Assembly (NCBI GenBank): GCA_023461035.1
Contig: JAEWOD010000029.1
Location: 1 to 64,000, forward strand
Origin: Bacteroidota bacterium
GTDB lineage: Bacteria; Bacteroidota; Bacteroidia; Flavobacteriales; Weeksellaceae
Direction: 5' to 3'
DNA: 64,000 nt
Both the position numbers and the translations under genes were made by a program. This document shows, piece by piece, positions 1 through 8,470 of the stretch. The notes below the pieces were generated by a model. It saw only the letters and a program-made list of their open reading frames with translations. It searched no databases and was not told the origin of the DNA. How positions within the stretch are numbered: position 1 is the first letter of the stretch; each line of letters starts with the position of its first letter.

Positions 1-10
1 CCGTTACCAG
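1..10 (+). repeat. Right end of an attC-like site (site 0, cut by window edge)
   Basis: The window opens with the terminal GTTACCAG box of a cassette site. The following bases form the 5' end of cassette 1 and are complementary to that cassette's own 3' box at 616-628, apart from one mismatch at position 11. Confidence 0.65.
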
Positions 11-17
11 AAATTTT

Positions 18-614
18 ATGAAAAAATACTTTACAATAATTTTCATTTTACTTTTATATTTTCTTTTCAGTCAAGAAAACAGCCCAATAATCAAAGAGAA
101 AAAACTTAATTTAAAAGAATATAACAAAACGTTTCATCTTAGAATCGAAAAATCTGGACAAATACTTGATTTATGGTCTAACGACACAATTAACTTTCAA
201 TCTCAAATAACAAGTTTTTATTGGACTATAAAAAAGAATGGAGAAATAAAAAACTATTATAAAAAAATCGAAAAAATTGAAGACCAAAAAACTGACTCCA
301 TCTATAATCTTTTAGAAGAATATAATTTCCTAAACTTAGAGTCCGAAGAAAAATTAGCAGATTGGAAAATTGGAATTACTGACGAAGAATTATATATTGT
401 TAATTTCTCTCACAATAAAAAACATCTTAAAAGGCAATACAGTGATGTTGATAATCAACCAAATACAGTAGATAATGAAAGAATAAAAGACTTTTTCAAT
501 CAGCTAAGTAAAATTGTTGATTGGGATAAAAATCTCAATATACTTCGAAAGGGTTTACCGACTGGCGAATATTATAATCACTCAATGTTTAAACTGATAA
601 AAAAGAAAAAATAA
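18..614 (+). CDS. Secreted hypothetical protein (cassette 1)
   Basis: This 198-residue protein begins with Lys-Lys followed by a hydrophobic stretch to about residue 17 and then SQEN, a plausible signal peptide for export. There is no lipobox Cys. The rest is hydrophilic and rich in Lys, Glu, Asn and aromatic residues, without a motif I recognise. It is the only gene of cassette 1: the ATG is only about 10 bases inside the cassette start and the stop is just before the site at 621, so the gene fills its cassette. I infer export to the periplasm or cell surface; the function is unknown. Confidence 0.75.
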   Translation: MKKYFTIIFILLLYFLFSQENSPIIKEKKLNLKEYNKTFHLRIEKSGQILDLWSNDTINFQSQITSFYWTIKKNGEIKNYYKKIEKIEDQKTDSIYNLLEEYNFLNLESEEKLADWKIGITDEELYIVNFSHNKKHLKRQYSDVDNQPNTVDNERIKDFFNQLSKIVDWDKNLNILRKGLPTGEYYNHSMFKLIKKKK

Positions 615-620
615 AAACTT

Positions 621-818
621 CTGGTAACATCGGTTTTGTGTTACACGGGCGAAAATGCCACAGTCGAACGTTTGGGAAAATTTTCTCGCAAAACCGTTTT
701 CTACTTGCAACTATTTCTGTATTTTAGCAAGTGAAAACGGTTTTGCTACTTTCGGGATTTGTCGAAGTTCAGGCTTCCCTACTCCCGTGCAAACACAAAG
801 CCAGTTAACGTTACCTGC
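621..818 (+). repeat. attC-like cassette site 1
   Basis: The left arm has CTGGTAAC, GGTTTTGTG and CACGGGCG. The right arm has CTCCCGTGC, AACACAAAGCC and GTTACCTG, which pair with the left arm. A second inner inverted repeat uses AAAACCG and CGGTTTTGC. Short spurious reading frames run through the site on both strands and are not genes. Confidence 0.75.
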
Positions 819-954
819 TATGTTAAACGGAACGTCCGTGCAAAAAAGAAAATCACAACGACACGTTTTGACCGACTGACATTCGACATTTGCAGAACTA
901 ACGGGAAAAGCTGAAAACCGAATAGAGTAGGCACAAATTTTCAAAAAAAGCAAA

Positions 955-1257
955 ATGGCTATTTCAGACGTTCAAGAAAAAGGAAGTTGGTTTTACATAA
1001 TCGACAGCAATGGTAAAAAAACAGCAACACTTGCTACATCAACAGGTGATTTAATGGGAATTGGTATTGATTTCATTGTATTATTAAAAGGAAGTTGGTA
1101 TTACACTTATGACGAAAACGGAAAAAAAATTGGAACTCTTGCAAGTTCAACAGGTAATTTCAAAAATGCCGCTGGAAATTCGTTTAATCTAAAAAAGGGA
1201 AGTTGGATTTATACATTTGATAAAACTTGTAAAAAAACAGGAACAAGAGTTGCATAA
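955..1257 (+). CDS. Short triple-repeat protein, unknown function (cassette 2)
   Basis: The 100-residue product is made almost wholly of three copies of a roughly 35-residue unit with the pattern KGSWxYxxDxxGKKxxTLAxSTG; the last copy is shortened. The alternating aromatic/polar pattern suggests small beta-hairpins. There is no signal peptide or membrane segment. It shares cassette 2 with the DUF262/DUF1524 gene 55 bp downstream, with a strong hairpin but no recombination site between them. The two therefore move together even if they are separately terminated. I do not recognise the family. Confidence 0.75.
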   Translation: MAISDVQEKGSWFYIIDSNGKKTATLATSTGDLMGIGIDFIVLLKGSWYYTYDENGKKIGTLASSTGNFKNAAGNSFNLKKGSWIYTFDKTCKKTGTRVA

Positions 1258-1264
1258 AACCTCA

Positions 1265-1297
1265 ATAATGGGTGGCGAAGCCACCCATTATATTTTT
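1265..1297 (+). terminator. Intrinsic terminator after the triple-repeat gene
   Basis: A perfect 10-bp stem (AATGGGTGGC with GCCACCCATT) and a GAA loop is followed by a T-rich run. Confidence 0.75.
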
Positions 1298-1312
1298 AAA
1301 TTGTATTAATAA

Positions 1313-2998
1313 ATGGAAGCATCTACAACTATAAAACAAATGTTGGCAGGCAACAAAATTTTTGTGCCAACTTATCAACGAGCATATTCTTGGGACACAG
1401 AACTTGAAAAAGCAAATTCACCAAAGCAGACAAACGTTTTTTTATCTGACTTGGAAGACTACAATAAAAGTTCGACCAAATCAAAATACTATTTTGGACA
1501 TTTTTTATTTGAAGAAAAAGACGAAAAAAGTTTTGGAATAATAGACGGACAACAGCGAATGACGACAATCGTCATCTTCTTATCTGCACTATTCAGCAGA
1601 CTAAAACAAATCCGAACTTTAACAGAAAGCGAACAGGAAACTTTTGAAGACATAATTAAACGAAACTCAACTTATCGTTTTGAAACAGTTGATTATGATG
1701 ACAGATTTTTCAAAGATTGCGTAATCGACCAAAGCAAAAAAGACAGAAATGGAATAAAAACCGTTTCTGCAAAACGTATTGCTATTGCGTTTGATTTTTT
1801 TACTTCGCAACTTGCAGACAAAGACGAAACGTATTTATTGAAAATGTTGGATACGGTTCAAAATGCATCTTGCACCACTCATCCAGTAAAAGACGCTTCC
1901 GAAGCAATTCAGATGTTTATTTTCCAAAACAACAGAGGTAAAAAACCTTCAAATTTGGAAATTATCAAAGCTCAATTTATGTTCAACGTACATCTTTATG
2001 GTGGCGAAGAAAAAGAAAGTTTGATAAAAGAAATTAAAGACCGATTTGAAGAAATTTACAAATCAATTTCATCAATCGAATACAGAATTAACGAAGACGA
2101 TGTTTTGGTTTACACGCTTCGTGTTCATTTTAATTCACTTTGGGAAACAAACGCAATCGACAAAATAAATAAGTTGTTATCCGAAGCAAATCCAATTCCT
2201 TTTATCAAATCGTTTACTCAATCACTTGCTATAAGTTTTGAGCATCTAACAACGTTTTTCAGCAAAGACGAAAGAGAAAATTTAGAAATTCATTCGCTTG
2301 TAACACTTGGTGGAATTGGTATTGCAATGCCATTTATTATTAAGGCTTATAAATTTGGTTTACCAATAAGCCAAATCAATTTGCTTTGTAGCAAGTTGGA
2401 AACAATGGTTTTACGACACAGACTAATCGGAACAAGAGCGGAAATTACATCACGACTAAATGATGTTTATCAAAAATTCACATCTGAAAATCCCGACATC
2501 ACACCAATAAATGTTAGAATTGATTGGATGAAAACCACACAAGATTGGTGGTGGTCGTATTGGGGAAACAAAGAATTGGAACGTTCAATTCAAGGCGGAA
2601 TAAATCATTCAACAGCAAAATACTTGCTTTGGAAATACGAAAATCATTTGGAAGGACAAGGCAAAAGTGGTTATTCGCCTACTCGGTTTGACAAAATTGA
2701 AAATCCAGAATTAGAACACATTGCACCGCAAACTGAAAATCCTGAAACAGGCTACGACAGTTATGACGAGGAATTTGTAAATCAATACATCAATTGTTTA
2801 GGGAATTATTTGTTGCTTTCTAAATCGCATAATTGTTCAGTTGGTAACAAACCATTTGCTGACAAACGGAGTAGTTACAATCATTTGGAACAACAACGTG
2901 AAATCCAAAAAATGACAGCAGATAATCCGACTTGGACGAAGGGACTTATACAGCAACGTAAAGACAAAATCGTAAAATTCGTAATTGAAAATATGTAA
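1313..2998 (+). CDS. DUF262/DUF1524 (GmrSD-like) nuclease protein (cassette 2)
   Basis: A single chain of 561 residues carries both halves of the GmrSD architecture. The N-terminal DUF262 signature is PTYQRAYSW near residues 19-27, with IIDGQQRMTT near 76-85. The C-terminal DUF1524 HNH-like region has LEHIAPQ near 467-473 and then CLGNYLLLS, NKPF and KR about 25-50 residues later. In this family DUF262 is a ParB-like nucleotide-using domain and DUF1524 the nuclease; characterised members restrict phage DNA carrying modified bases. The motifs look intact. Its cassette location beside other defence-type genes supports a role against invading DNA, but the target cannot be read from sequence. Confidence 0.88.
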   Translation: MEASTTIKQMLAGNKIFVPTYQRAYSWDTELEKANSPKQTNVFLSDLEDYNKSSTKSKYYFGHFLFEEKDEKSFGIIDGQQRMTTIVIFLSALFSRLKQIRTLTESEQETFEDIIKRNSTYRFETVDYDDRFFKDCVIDQSKKDRNGIKTVSAKRIAIAFDFFTSQLADKDETYLLKMLDTVQNASCTTHPVKDASEAIQMFIFQNNRGKKPSNLEIIKAQFMFNVHLYGGEEKESLIKEIKDRFEEIYKSISSIEYRINEDDVLVYTLRVHFNSLWETNAIDKINKLLSEANPIPFIKSFTQSLAISFEHLTTFFSKDERENLEIHSLVTLGGIGIAMPFIIKAYKFGLPISQINLLCSKLETMVLRHRLIGTRAEITSRLNDVYQKFTSENPDITPINVRIDWMKTTQDWWWSYWGNKELERSIQGGINHSTAKYLLWKYENHLEGQGKSGYSPTRFDKIENPELEHIAPQTENPETGYDSYDEEFVNQYINCLGNYLLLSKSHNCSVGNKPFADKRSSYNHLEQQREIQKMTADNPTWTKGLIQQRKDKIVKFVIENM

Positions 2999-3010
2999 CT
3001 GACAAACAAC

Positions 3011-3393
3011 ACAGCAGGTAACAAGGGTTTTGCAAAATGGCGGAGTTAAGTGTAAGTTGAAAGTTTGTGCTTCGTAATCCGCAAAAGCCAATTTTATTGG
3101 CTTTTTTTTGTAATTTAGCAAATAGAAATTGGCTTTTGCTACGTGTCGTCTAAATCGAAATTTTCATCTTCGATTTACCACCACTTCGCAAAGCCCAGAA
3201 CCGATGTGTCGCAATTCTCCGCTACGCTACGCCTTGCGACACATCGCCCGCCGGATTTCATCCGTAGATGTACACAGATCGTCGCTGTCGCTCCGAACTG
3301 CGCACATCTACGGATTTGCAAAATTCGCCTCGCTTTCATACCTTCGCTATGACGCTCCCGCGAACTTCGCAAATCCGGCGGGCGTTAACTGCA
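3011..3393 (+). repeat. attC-like cassette site 2, enlarged by nested palindromes
   Basis: The left arm (AGCAGGTAAC, GGTTTTGCAAAATGGCGG) pairs with the right arm (CCACTTCGCAAAGCCC) as in the other sites. Before the closing GTTAACTG box there is an extra segment of about 175 bp at 3205-3383. It contains a hairpin (GATGTGTCGCAA with TTGCGACACATC) and a nested pair, GCCCGCCGGATTT with AAATCCGGCGGGC, enclosing CCGTAGATGT with ACATCTACGG. This segment is visibly more GC-rich than its surroundings. The site accounts for most of the 418 bp between the flanking genes. Confidence 0.75.
3083..3109 (+). terminator. Terminator inside cassette site 2
   Basis: The inverted repeat GCCAATTTTATTGGC is followed by eight T, located in the centre of the recombination site. 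A TAATTTAGCA box comes directly after it. Confidence 0.6.
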
Positions 3394-3415
3394 ATATTTG
3401 AAAAACGCAACGTAT

Positions 3416-4093
3416 ATGACGAACTTTTACAAAAAAATCTTATTGATTATTACAATTATTGGCTTCTCTAATTTCGGATTTAGTCAATCAAACGAAATTA
3501 AAATCAAATTCATTGGAAACTGTGGACTTTACTTAACGGATGGAAATCTAAATCTTTATGTTGACTTCCCTTATAAATCAGGTGCTCATAAATATATGGA
3601 ATATGACGAGTCCGAGCTGAAAAACGTAAAGGAAAATGCTGTCTTTTTATTTACTCATCGACACTCTGACCATTATTCAAAAAAACTTGTCAGAAAAATG
3701 AAAAAGGAATTTGCTGGAAATGTTTATGGAAATTGGAATACTGACAAACTTAAAGAATTGAATGATTCTACAAATGATTTTTCAATACAAGAATTTAAAA
3801 CATCTCATAAATTTACGTTCAAACATTATTCTTATCTAATTACTTGGCACGGAAAGAAAATTTATATTTCTGGCGATACAGGAGATTTGGAAGACTTGAG
3901 CAAAATCAAAAATATTGACTGGGCTTTTGTTAATCCTTGGATTTATATGAATGCCGAAAACGAAAAAGTCAAAATTGACGCAAAAAATTTCGGAATGTAT
4001 CATTTATATCCTAACCAAGAAATTAATGGAGAAATTCCCGAAAATCTTATTATACTGAAGAAACAAGGAGAAATAATCACAATTCCTTACTAA
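3416..4093 (+). CDS. Exported metallo-beta-lactamase-fold hydrolase (cassette 3)
   Basis: This is a 225-residue MBL-fold protein. The metal-binding motif THRHSDH gives H81, H83, D85 and H86, and later SGDTGD and MYHLYPNQ match the downstream metal-ligand regions. The layout resembles UlaG-like MBL hydrolases rather than true beta-lactamases. An N-terminal hydrophobic stretch ending GFSQ is a likely signal peptide. A TTG at 3398 would add six residues, but the ATG at 3416 puts the signal peptide at the N-terminus and is preferred. It is the only gene in cassette 3. The substrate is unknown. Confidence 0.82.
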   Translation: MTNFYKKILLIITIIGFSNFGFSQSNEIKIKFIGNCGLYLTDGNLNLYVDFPYKSGAHKYMEYDESELKNVKENAVFLFTHRHSDHYSKKLVRKMKKEFAGNVYGNWNTDKLKELNDSTNDFSIQEFKTSHKFTFKHYSYLITWHGKKIYISGDTGDLEDLSKIKNIDWAFVNPWIYMNAENEKVKIDAKNFGMYHLYPNQEINGEIPENLIILKKQGEIITIPY

Positions 4094-4100
4094 AAAATAC

Positions 4101-4300
4101 TGCAGTTAACATCGCATTGGCAAAATGGCGGGATAACGGCTAAGTTGAAAGTTTCTGCATTTTTTGCCGCCGAATGTGTTTCACATTCAGCTTTTTTTCC
4201 GTAAGTTAGCTTCTGTGAAAACACATCGGCTACGTTCCGTCTAAATTGAACTTTCCGTCCAATTTATCCGCCACTTCGCCAATGCGTTTTCCGTTAGCAG
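4101..4300 (+). repeat. attC-like cassette site 3
   Basis: The left arm TGCAGTTAAC, CATTGGCAAAATGGCGGG pairs with the right arm CCGCCACTTCGCCAATG and the closing GTTAGCAG. The centre holds the hairpin GAATGTGTTTCACATTC followed by AGC and seven T, then TAAGTTAGC. This is one of the best-preserved members of the family, at about 200 bp. Confidence 0.82.
4171..4199 (+). terminator. Terminator inside cassette site 3
   Basis: A 7-bp stem (GAATGTG with CACATTC) and a T-run lie in the middle of the site, downstream of the metallo-hydrolase gene. Confidence 0.55.
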
Positions 4301-4330
4301 AAATTCTACAAAAACAGAACACCATTAATT

Positions 4331-5287
4331 ATGAACGAAAATAATTTTATTTTACAAGAAGTTATTGATGAACTTGTAAATCCAGACAAGTCTTTATCAG
4401 GTCCACTGATGAAATTAAATTATTTTGGAAGATTAATTAAAAACGAAGAATTAATAAACTATACTTCAAAAGAAATCAAAGGATATAATCCTAATGATGA
4501 CATTCCACAATATAGAAAAACTCGTCCAAGATTACAAACTCATATTAAAAATCGCTTTTTTGACCAAAGTGTTGAAGTACCTGTTTCAATGTTAGAAGAG
4601 CCTTTCAACAAAGGTTTAGAATTTTTATGTATTTATGATGGAATTGCCGTCATAGAAAATATGGAAAATCAATTCAGAAATAGTAACGGTGCAAAGAAAG
4701 AATTTTATCGGCCAATTCCTTTAGAAATGCTACATCCTATTCAAGATGTCGTGGACAAACTTTTCCCTCAATATGGTAAATTATATGTTCAAAGTGCTCA
4801 AACAATTGGAAATGCAAATGTTTTTCTAGAAGCTAACTCCGCTGTAAGAGAAAAATTATTAGAATTAGTGATGGATATTGGAGAAAAATTTGGTTTTAAC
4901 ATTGAGATTAACTCGTTTAAAGAAAATAATGAAGAAAATAATAAAACAATAAATAATATTATGAATAATATATTCAACTCTGGTGATGGTAATGTCATCA
5001 ATACAGGTGATAACAACCAAATAACAAATTCACCTACTATTACAAAAGGTGATTTAGAAAATTTACAAAAGAAATTTAAAGAATTAGGTATTGAAGATTC
5101 TGATATTGCAGAAATCACAGAAATTATTCAAAATGAAAATCCAAACGAAGACCAGTTAGGTGAAAAAAGTAAAGGTTGGATTATGAAAATAATGGAAAAG
5201 TCAATGGATGGAATAGGTAAAATTGCAATAGGCGCATCAGGCAATCTTTTAGCAACTATTATTAAAGGATTTTACGGCATTGTATAA
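4331..5287 (+). CDS. AbiTii-domain protein (cassette 4)
   Basis: The N-terminal 90 residues or so have the pattern of the AbiTii domain: LQEVIDELVN, then PLMKLNYFGRLIKNEEL, then W/Y-rich KEIKGYNP and YRKTRP. The middle (about 205-240) is rich in Asn, Gly and Asp, with NSGDGNVINTGDNNQI, which looks like a short beta-solenoid or linker. The C-terminal third is a charged helix followed by an amphipathic, glycine-rich hydrophobic segment. The AbiTii family is named for abortive infection; its mechanism is not settled. The 318-residue product is alone in cassette 4, next to the OLD-like gene cassette. An anti-phage role is inferred from family and context only. Confidence 0.78.
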   Translation: MNENNFILQEVIDELVNPDKSLSGPLMKLNYFGRLIKNEELINYTSKEIKGYNPNDDIPQYRKTRPRLQTHIKNRFFDQSVEVPVSMLEEPFNKGLEFLCIYDGIAVIENMENQFRNSNGAKKEFYRPIPLEMLHPIQDVVDKLFPQYGKLYVQSAQTIGNANVFLEANSAVREKLLELVMDIGEKFGFNIEINSFKENNEENNKTINNIMNNIFNSGDGNVINTGDNNQITNSPTITKGDLENLQKKFKELGIEDSDIAEITEIIQNENPNEDQLGEKSKGWIMKIMEKSMDGIGKIAIGASGNLLATIIKGFYGIV

Positions 5288-5292
5288 AAAGA

Positions 5293-5495
5293 ACTTCTGC
5301 TAACATAGTATTGGCAAAATACGGGGTTAAATCCAAAGTTGAACTGTTTGTAATAATTAGCCGCCGCTATTTTTTCGTTCCATAGTTTTTTTGTAAGTTT
5401 ATTCCACGAAAAAAATATCGGCTACGATTGGAATTCCTTGAACTTTCAGTTCTTCGAAATCCCGCACTTCGCCAATACTTTTTCCGTTAGCAGAC
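5293..5495 (+). repeat. attC-like cassette site 4
   Basis: The left arm CTTCTGCTAAC, GTATTGGCAAAATACGGGG pairs with the right arm CCCGCACTTCGCCAATAC and closing GTTAGCAG at 5486. A CTAT/ATAG hairpin with a T-run sits in the centre. Confidence 0.8.
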
Positions 5496-5524
5496 ATTGT
5501 AAACAGTCAATCCCAAAGAAAATA

Positions 5525-7501
5525 ATGTATTTAACAACAATTCAATTTGAAAATTACGGACCACTTGAAAAACTATATTTAAATCCTGAATTTAACTTAA
5601 ACGGAAGTCCAAAGCCTTTGGTAGTTATTGGAAAGAATGGATCAGGTAAAACATTATTTTTAAGCAATATTTTAGATGGCTTAATCGAATTAAAGAGAAA
5701 AAAATACTCTAGTCTTTTAGAAGTCGAAGAGAATCAATATCTAAAATTAGGCAAAAAGAACTACATTTCTACCAGTAAAAATTACTCTTATGTTGAACTA
5801 GAGTTTTCTCAAAATTCTGAAAAAGCCACATTTATTGATTTAATGACGAATTTAGAGTATTCTCAATTCATTAATCAATTTTCAAATCTTAATTTGAAAG
5901 GTAGCAAAAATGAACGTTTTCAAAAAAATGGGTTTTACAAAGATTTTATCAGTACCTCAGAAACTTTTTTAAACACTTTTGAAACTGAAATAATTTCTTA
6001 TTTTCCACACAGTAGATATGATCATCCTGCTTGGTTAAATAAAAAAACAAAACTTGGATTTTCAATGAAAGAAAATTTCATTGAGGTTTCAACAAAAAAC
6101 ATAATTAAAAATGATGTAATAAATGATATTGAAGTGTGGATTCTAGATTGTCTCTTAGACAGGGAAATTTATGAACAACAAAAAATTAGTTTGCCCAATA
6201 TACCATTACCATTATTTGGAGGCTATAATGGTAAAAACAACGACATAATAAATCTAATTAATGAAATTTTAAAAATAATTTATAAAAGTAAATTTCCAAA
6301 TATTGAATATGCTAGAATTGGCATTGGTGCGAAAAATAGACGCAGCATATCAATTCACATTAAGGAAAATGGCGTCGAGAAAGTTGTAGCACCATCTTTT
6401 TCACATATATCCTCAGGAGAGTCAATGCTTCTATCCTTATTTACCACTCTTTTGAAAGAATATGATTCATTGGGACAATCTGTAAGAAACTTGAATGATG
6501 TAAAAGGAATCGTTATAATTGATGAAATTGATTTGCATCTCCACATTGAATTTCAAAAAAGTATACTTCCTGAATTATTAAAAAGATTTTCTAATGTCCA
6601 ATTTATTCTATCAAGTCATTCCCCTTTTTTCTTGCACGGTATGCAAGAAACTTTTGACTTAAATTGGAATTTATTTAATCTTCCATTTGGAGATAAGATT
6701 GATATTAATGATTTTTCTGAAATGAAAATTGCGTATGAGATTTTTGTGGATGGTTTTAACAATATTCAAAACACATTAAGAAATGTAAATGAAAAATTAA
6801 AGCATCTCTCTAAACCTTTAGTAATAACAGAAGGAAAAACGGATTGGAAACATATTAAATCGGCTTTGTCCAAATTTAAAAATTCAAATGAGTATCAAAA
6901 CCTCGATTTTGACTTCCTAGAATACGAGAATGAACTTGAAATGGGTGATAGTCAATTAAAATCTCTTTGTGAACAAGCATCTAAATTAAGAAATAACAGA
7001 AAAATAATTTGCATTTTCGACAGAGATGATAAAAAAATCATTGATACTATGTCAGGACAAGAATCTATCGGCTATAAAGATTGGGGAAATTCAGTTTACT
7101 CATTTTGTATCCCTAAACCAAATGGAAGAGAAAACTATAATAATATATCAATTGAATTTTATTACACAGACAATGAAATAAAGACAGTTTGTCCTATAAA
7201 TAATACTACTTTATTATTTACAAATGAAATTGAAGAACACATTATTAAAAGTAAGACAAATAAAGGAAAGGTCACTTCAATAGTTAAAGTATTAGAAAAT
7301 CCAAAACTTGAAGAAGAAAATGACAAAAAAATCTATTGCGAGGACGTGAGTGAAATAAAAAACAATAATGGTGATTTAATTGCCCATTCCAAAACTGTTT
7401 TCGCTGACAAAATATATAATAACGAGGAAGGATTTACTAGTTTTGATATGACAAACTTTAAGATAATTATAGACAAAATTGAACACATTTTAAATATGTG
7501 A
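5525..7501 (+). CDS. OLD-like ATPase with TOPRIM nuclease domain (cassette 5)
   Basis: This 658-residue protein has an ABC/SMC-type ATPase: Walker A GKNGSGKT (36-43), signature SSGES (about 298), Walker B VIIDEIDLHLH (about 329-339) and a switch LSSHSP soon after. A TOPRIM region follows, with ITEGKTDW (about 433) supplying the catalytic Glu and CIFDRDD (about 496) the Asp-x-Asp pair. This order is that of OLD-family overcoming-lysogenization-defect nucleases. The open frame extends upstream to 5438, but that part reads through the recombination site, so the ATG at 5525 is taken as the start. Anti-phage DNA cleavage is the family expectation. Confidence 0.87.
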   Translation: MYLTTIQFENYGPLEKLYLNPEFNLNGSPKPLVVIGKNGSGKTLFLSNILDGLIELKRKKYSSLLEVEENQYLKLGKKNYISTSKNYSYVELEFSQNSEKATFIDLMTNLEYSQFINQFSNLNLKGSKNERFQKNGFYKDFISTSETFLNTFETEIISYFPHSRYDHPAWLNKKTKLGFSMKENFIEVSTKNIIKNDVINDIEVWILDCLLDREIYEQQKISLPNIPLPLFGGYNGKNNDIINLINEILKIIYKSKFPNIEYARIGIGAKNRRSISIHIKENGVEKVVAPSFSHISSGESMLLSLFTTLLKEYDSLGQSVRNLNDVKGIVIIDEIDLHLHIEFQKSILPELLKRFSNVQFILSSHSPFFLHGMQETFDLNWNLFNLPFGDKIDINDFSEMKIAYEIFVDGFNNIQNTLRNVNEKLKHLSKPLVITEGKTDWKHIKSALSKFKNSNEYQNLDFDFLEYENELEMGDSQLKSLCEQASKLRNNRKIICIFDRDDKKIIDTMSGQESIGYKDWGNSVYSFCIPKPNGRENYNNISIEFYYTDNEIKTVCPINNTTLLFTNEIEEHIIKSKTNKGKVTSIVKVLENPKLEEENDKKIYCEDVSEIKNNNGDLIAHSKTVFADKIYNNEEGFTSFDMTNFKIIIDKIEHILNM

Positions 7502-7508
7502 TAAACAA

Positions 7509-7707
7509 CGTCTGCTAACATTGTATTGGCAAAATGCGGGGTTTAAACCAAAGTTGAACTTTTTGTAATATTTAGCCGCAACTGCTTTTCATATTGTTTT
7601 TTTTATTAATTTAGACAATCTGAAAAAGCATTTGCTTCGTTTGGTTGAAGTTGAACTTTTCGTTCATTTTTGCCCGCACTTCGCCAATACTTTTTCCGTT
7701 ACCTGCT
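7509..7707 (+). repeat. attC-like cassette site 5
   Basis: The left arm GTCTGCTAAC, GTATTGGCAAAATGCGGGG pairs with the right arm CCCGCACTTCGCCAATAC and closing GTTACCTG at 7698. It is closely related to site 4. Confidence 0.8.
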
Positions 7708-7727
7708 ATACTACACAACCATTCGTT

Positions 7728-8222
7728 ATGACAGAAAAATTAGAAAATATAGACTTTATTGTTCAGACAAGACAACAAGCGAAATTAAGCCAGACGATTA
7801 CAGACCGCTACCGAAATTTGCCCAAAGACTATCTGACTTTTCTGACAGACCTTGAATATTGTGTAACAAAGGACGAAAAATCTTGGTTTAATACGATTGG
7901 CGACTTTAACGGAACAACTGACAATGGATTTCGATGGAACGAGTTTGAATTAATGATTTTAGAAGATTATGAAGACGAAACAGACGAAGATGCTAAAATC
8001 GTAATTGAATTTTGGAACAATCACATTCCGTTTTTAATGTCCTGTAAAAACTATTATTGCTACTTTGCAATTTGTTTACATACTGACAACTATGGACAAA
8101 TCGTTTATGGAAATGAGCCTGAATTTGAAGAAACAGAAACTGTTGCGACAGACTTTTTAGAATTTATGACTAAGCTGACAACTAAAACACTATACAAAAA
8201 ATATTTAGAACAAATTGTATGA
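7728..8222 (+). CDS. SMI1/KNR4 (SUKH) family protein (cassette 6)
   Basis: A 164-residue acidic protein with the SUKH pattern: LPKDYLTFL near the N-terminus, a central acidic segment, a CYFAICLHTDNYGQIVYG core and a terminal DFLEFM. SUKH proteins are commonly immunity proteins against polymorphic or contact-dependent toxins. No toxin partner lies in this cassette, so it may be an orphan immunity gene. The open frame reaches back to 7632 through the recombination site; ATG 7728 gives the proper family start. Confidence 0.78.
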   Translation: MTEKLENIDFIVQTRQQAKLSQTITDRYRNLPKDYLTFLTDLEYCVTKDEKSWFNTIGDFNGTTDNGFRWNEFELMILEDYEDETDEDAKIVIEFWNNHIPFLMSCKNYYCYFAICLHTDNYGQIVYGNEPEFEETETVATDFLEFMTKLTTKTLYKKYLEQIV

Positions 8223-8230
8223 CAAAGTAC

Positions 8231-8280
8231 AGCAGGTAACAAGCAGTTTGGCAAAAGAGCGGAGTAAGTGCAAAAAATGC
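8231..8280 (+). repeat. Left half of an attC-like site (site 6, truncated)
   Basis: AGCAGGTAAC followed by GTTTGGCAAAAGAGCGGAG is a normal left arm, and its first bases are complementary to the start of cassette 6 at 7698. The sequence then diverges near 8275 and the right arm is missing, so the site has been cut by an insertion, deletion or rearrangement. Confidence 0.65.
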
Positions 8281-8470
8281 CTTTGATGTATTTAACTATT
8301 TAAAAAACGTTGCCGATACCGTTGGAATAATAGGGAACGAACCCTTAAACACCCTTGCAAAAAGTTATGAGGGTATAACTAAAATACCAACGGAATGTGT
8401 GCTATCGGATTTTTTTAACGATCCTTATCTAAAAATTAGCGGTGGGGTATCATGCAACAATTTTTTACAA
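8276..8470 (+). pseudogene. Possible gene remnant, start missing
   Basis: A frame open from inside the truncated site encodes a protein-like stretch containing NAFDVFNYLKNVADTVGI and later LAKSYEGITKIPTECVLSDF. It has no start codon of its own and enters the region antisense to the next gene, where the reading stops looking protein-like. I do not recognise the family. It may be the fragment of a gene joined to the array by the rearrangement at 8275. Confidence 0.3.

Noticed and set aside
655..953. Open frames of 74 and 80 codons on both strands
   Set aside because: They lie wholly or largely inside attC-like site 1, whose palindromic arms keep frames open by chance. No promoter or protein family supports them.
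3129..3471. Several overlapping 60-90 codon frames on both strands
   Set aside because: They run through the GC-rich nested palindromes of site 2. Low stop density there reflects composition, not coding.
5438..5524. N-terminal extension of the OLD-like protein
   Set aside because: These codons read through the right arm of the recombination site. The conserved ATPase N-terminus begins at 5525. The same applies to extensions at 7632 and 9056.
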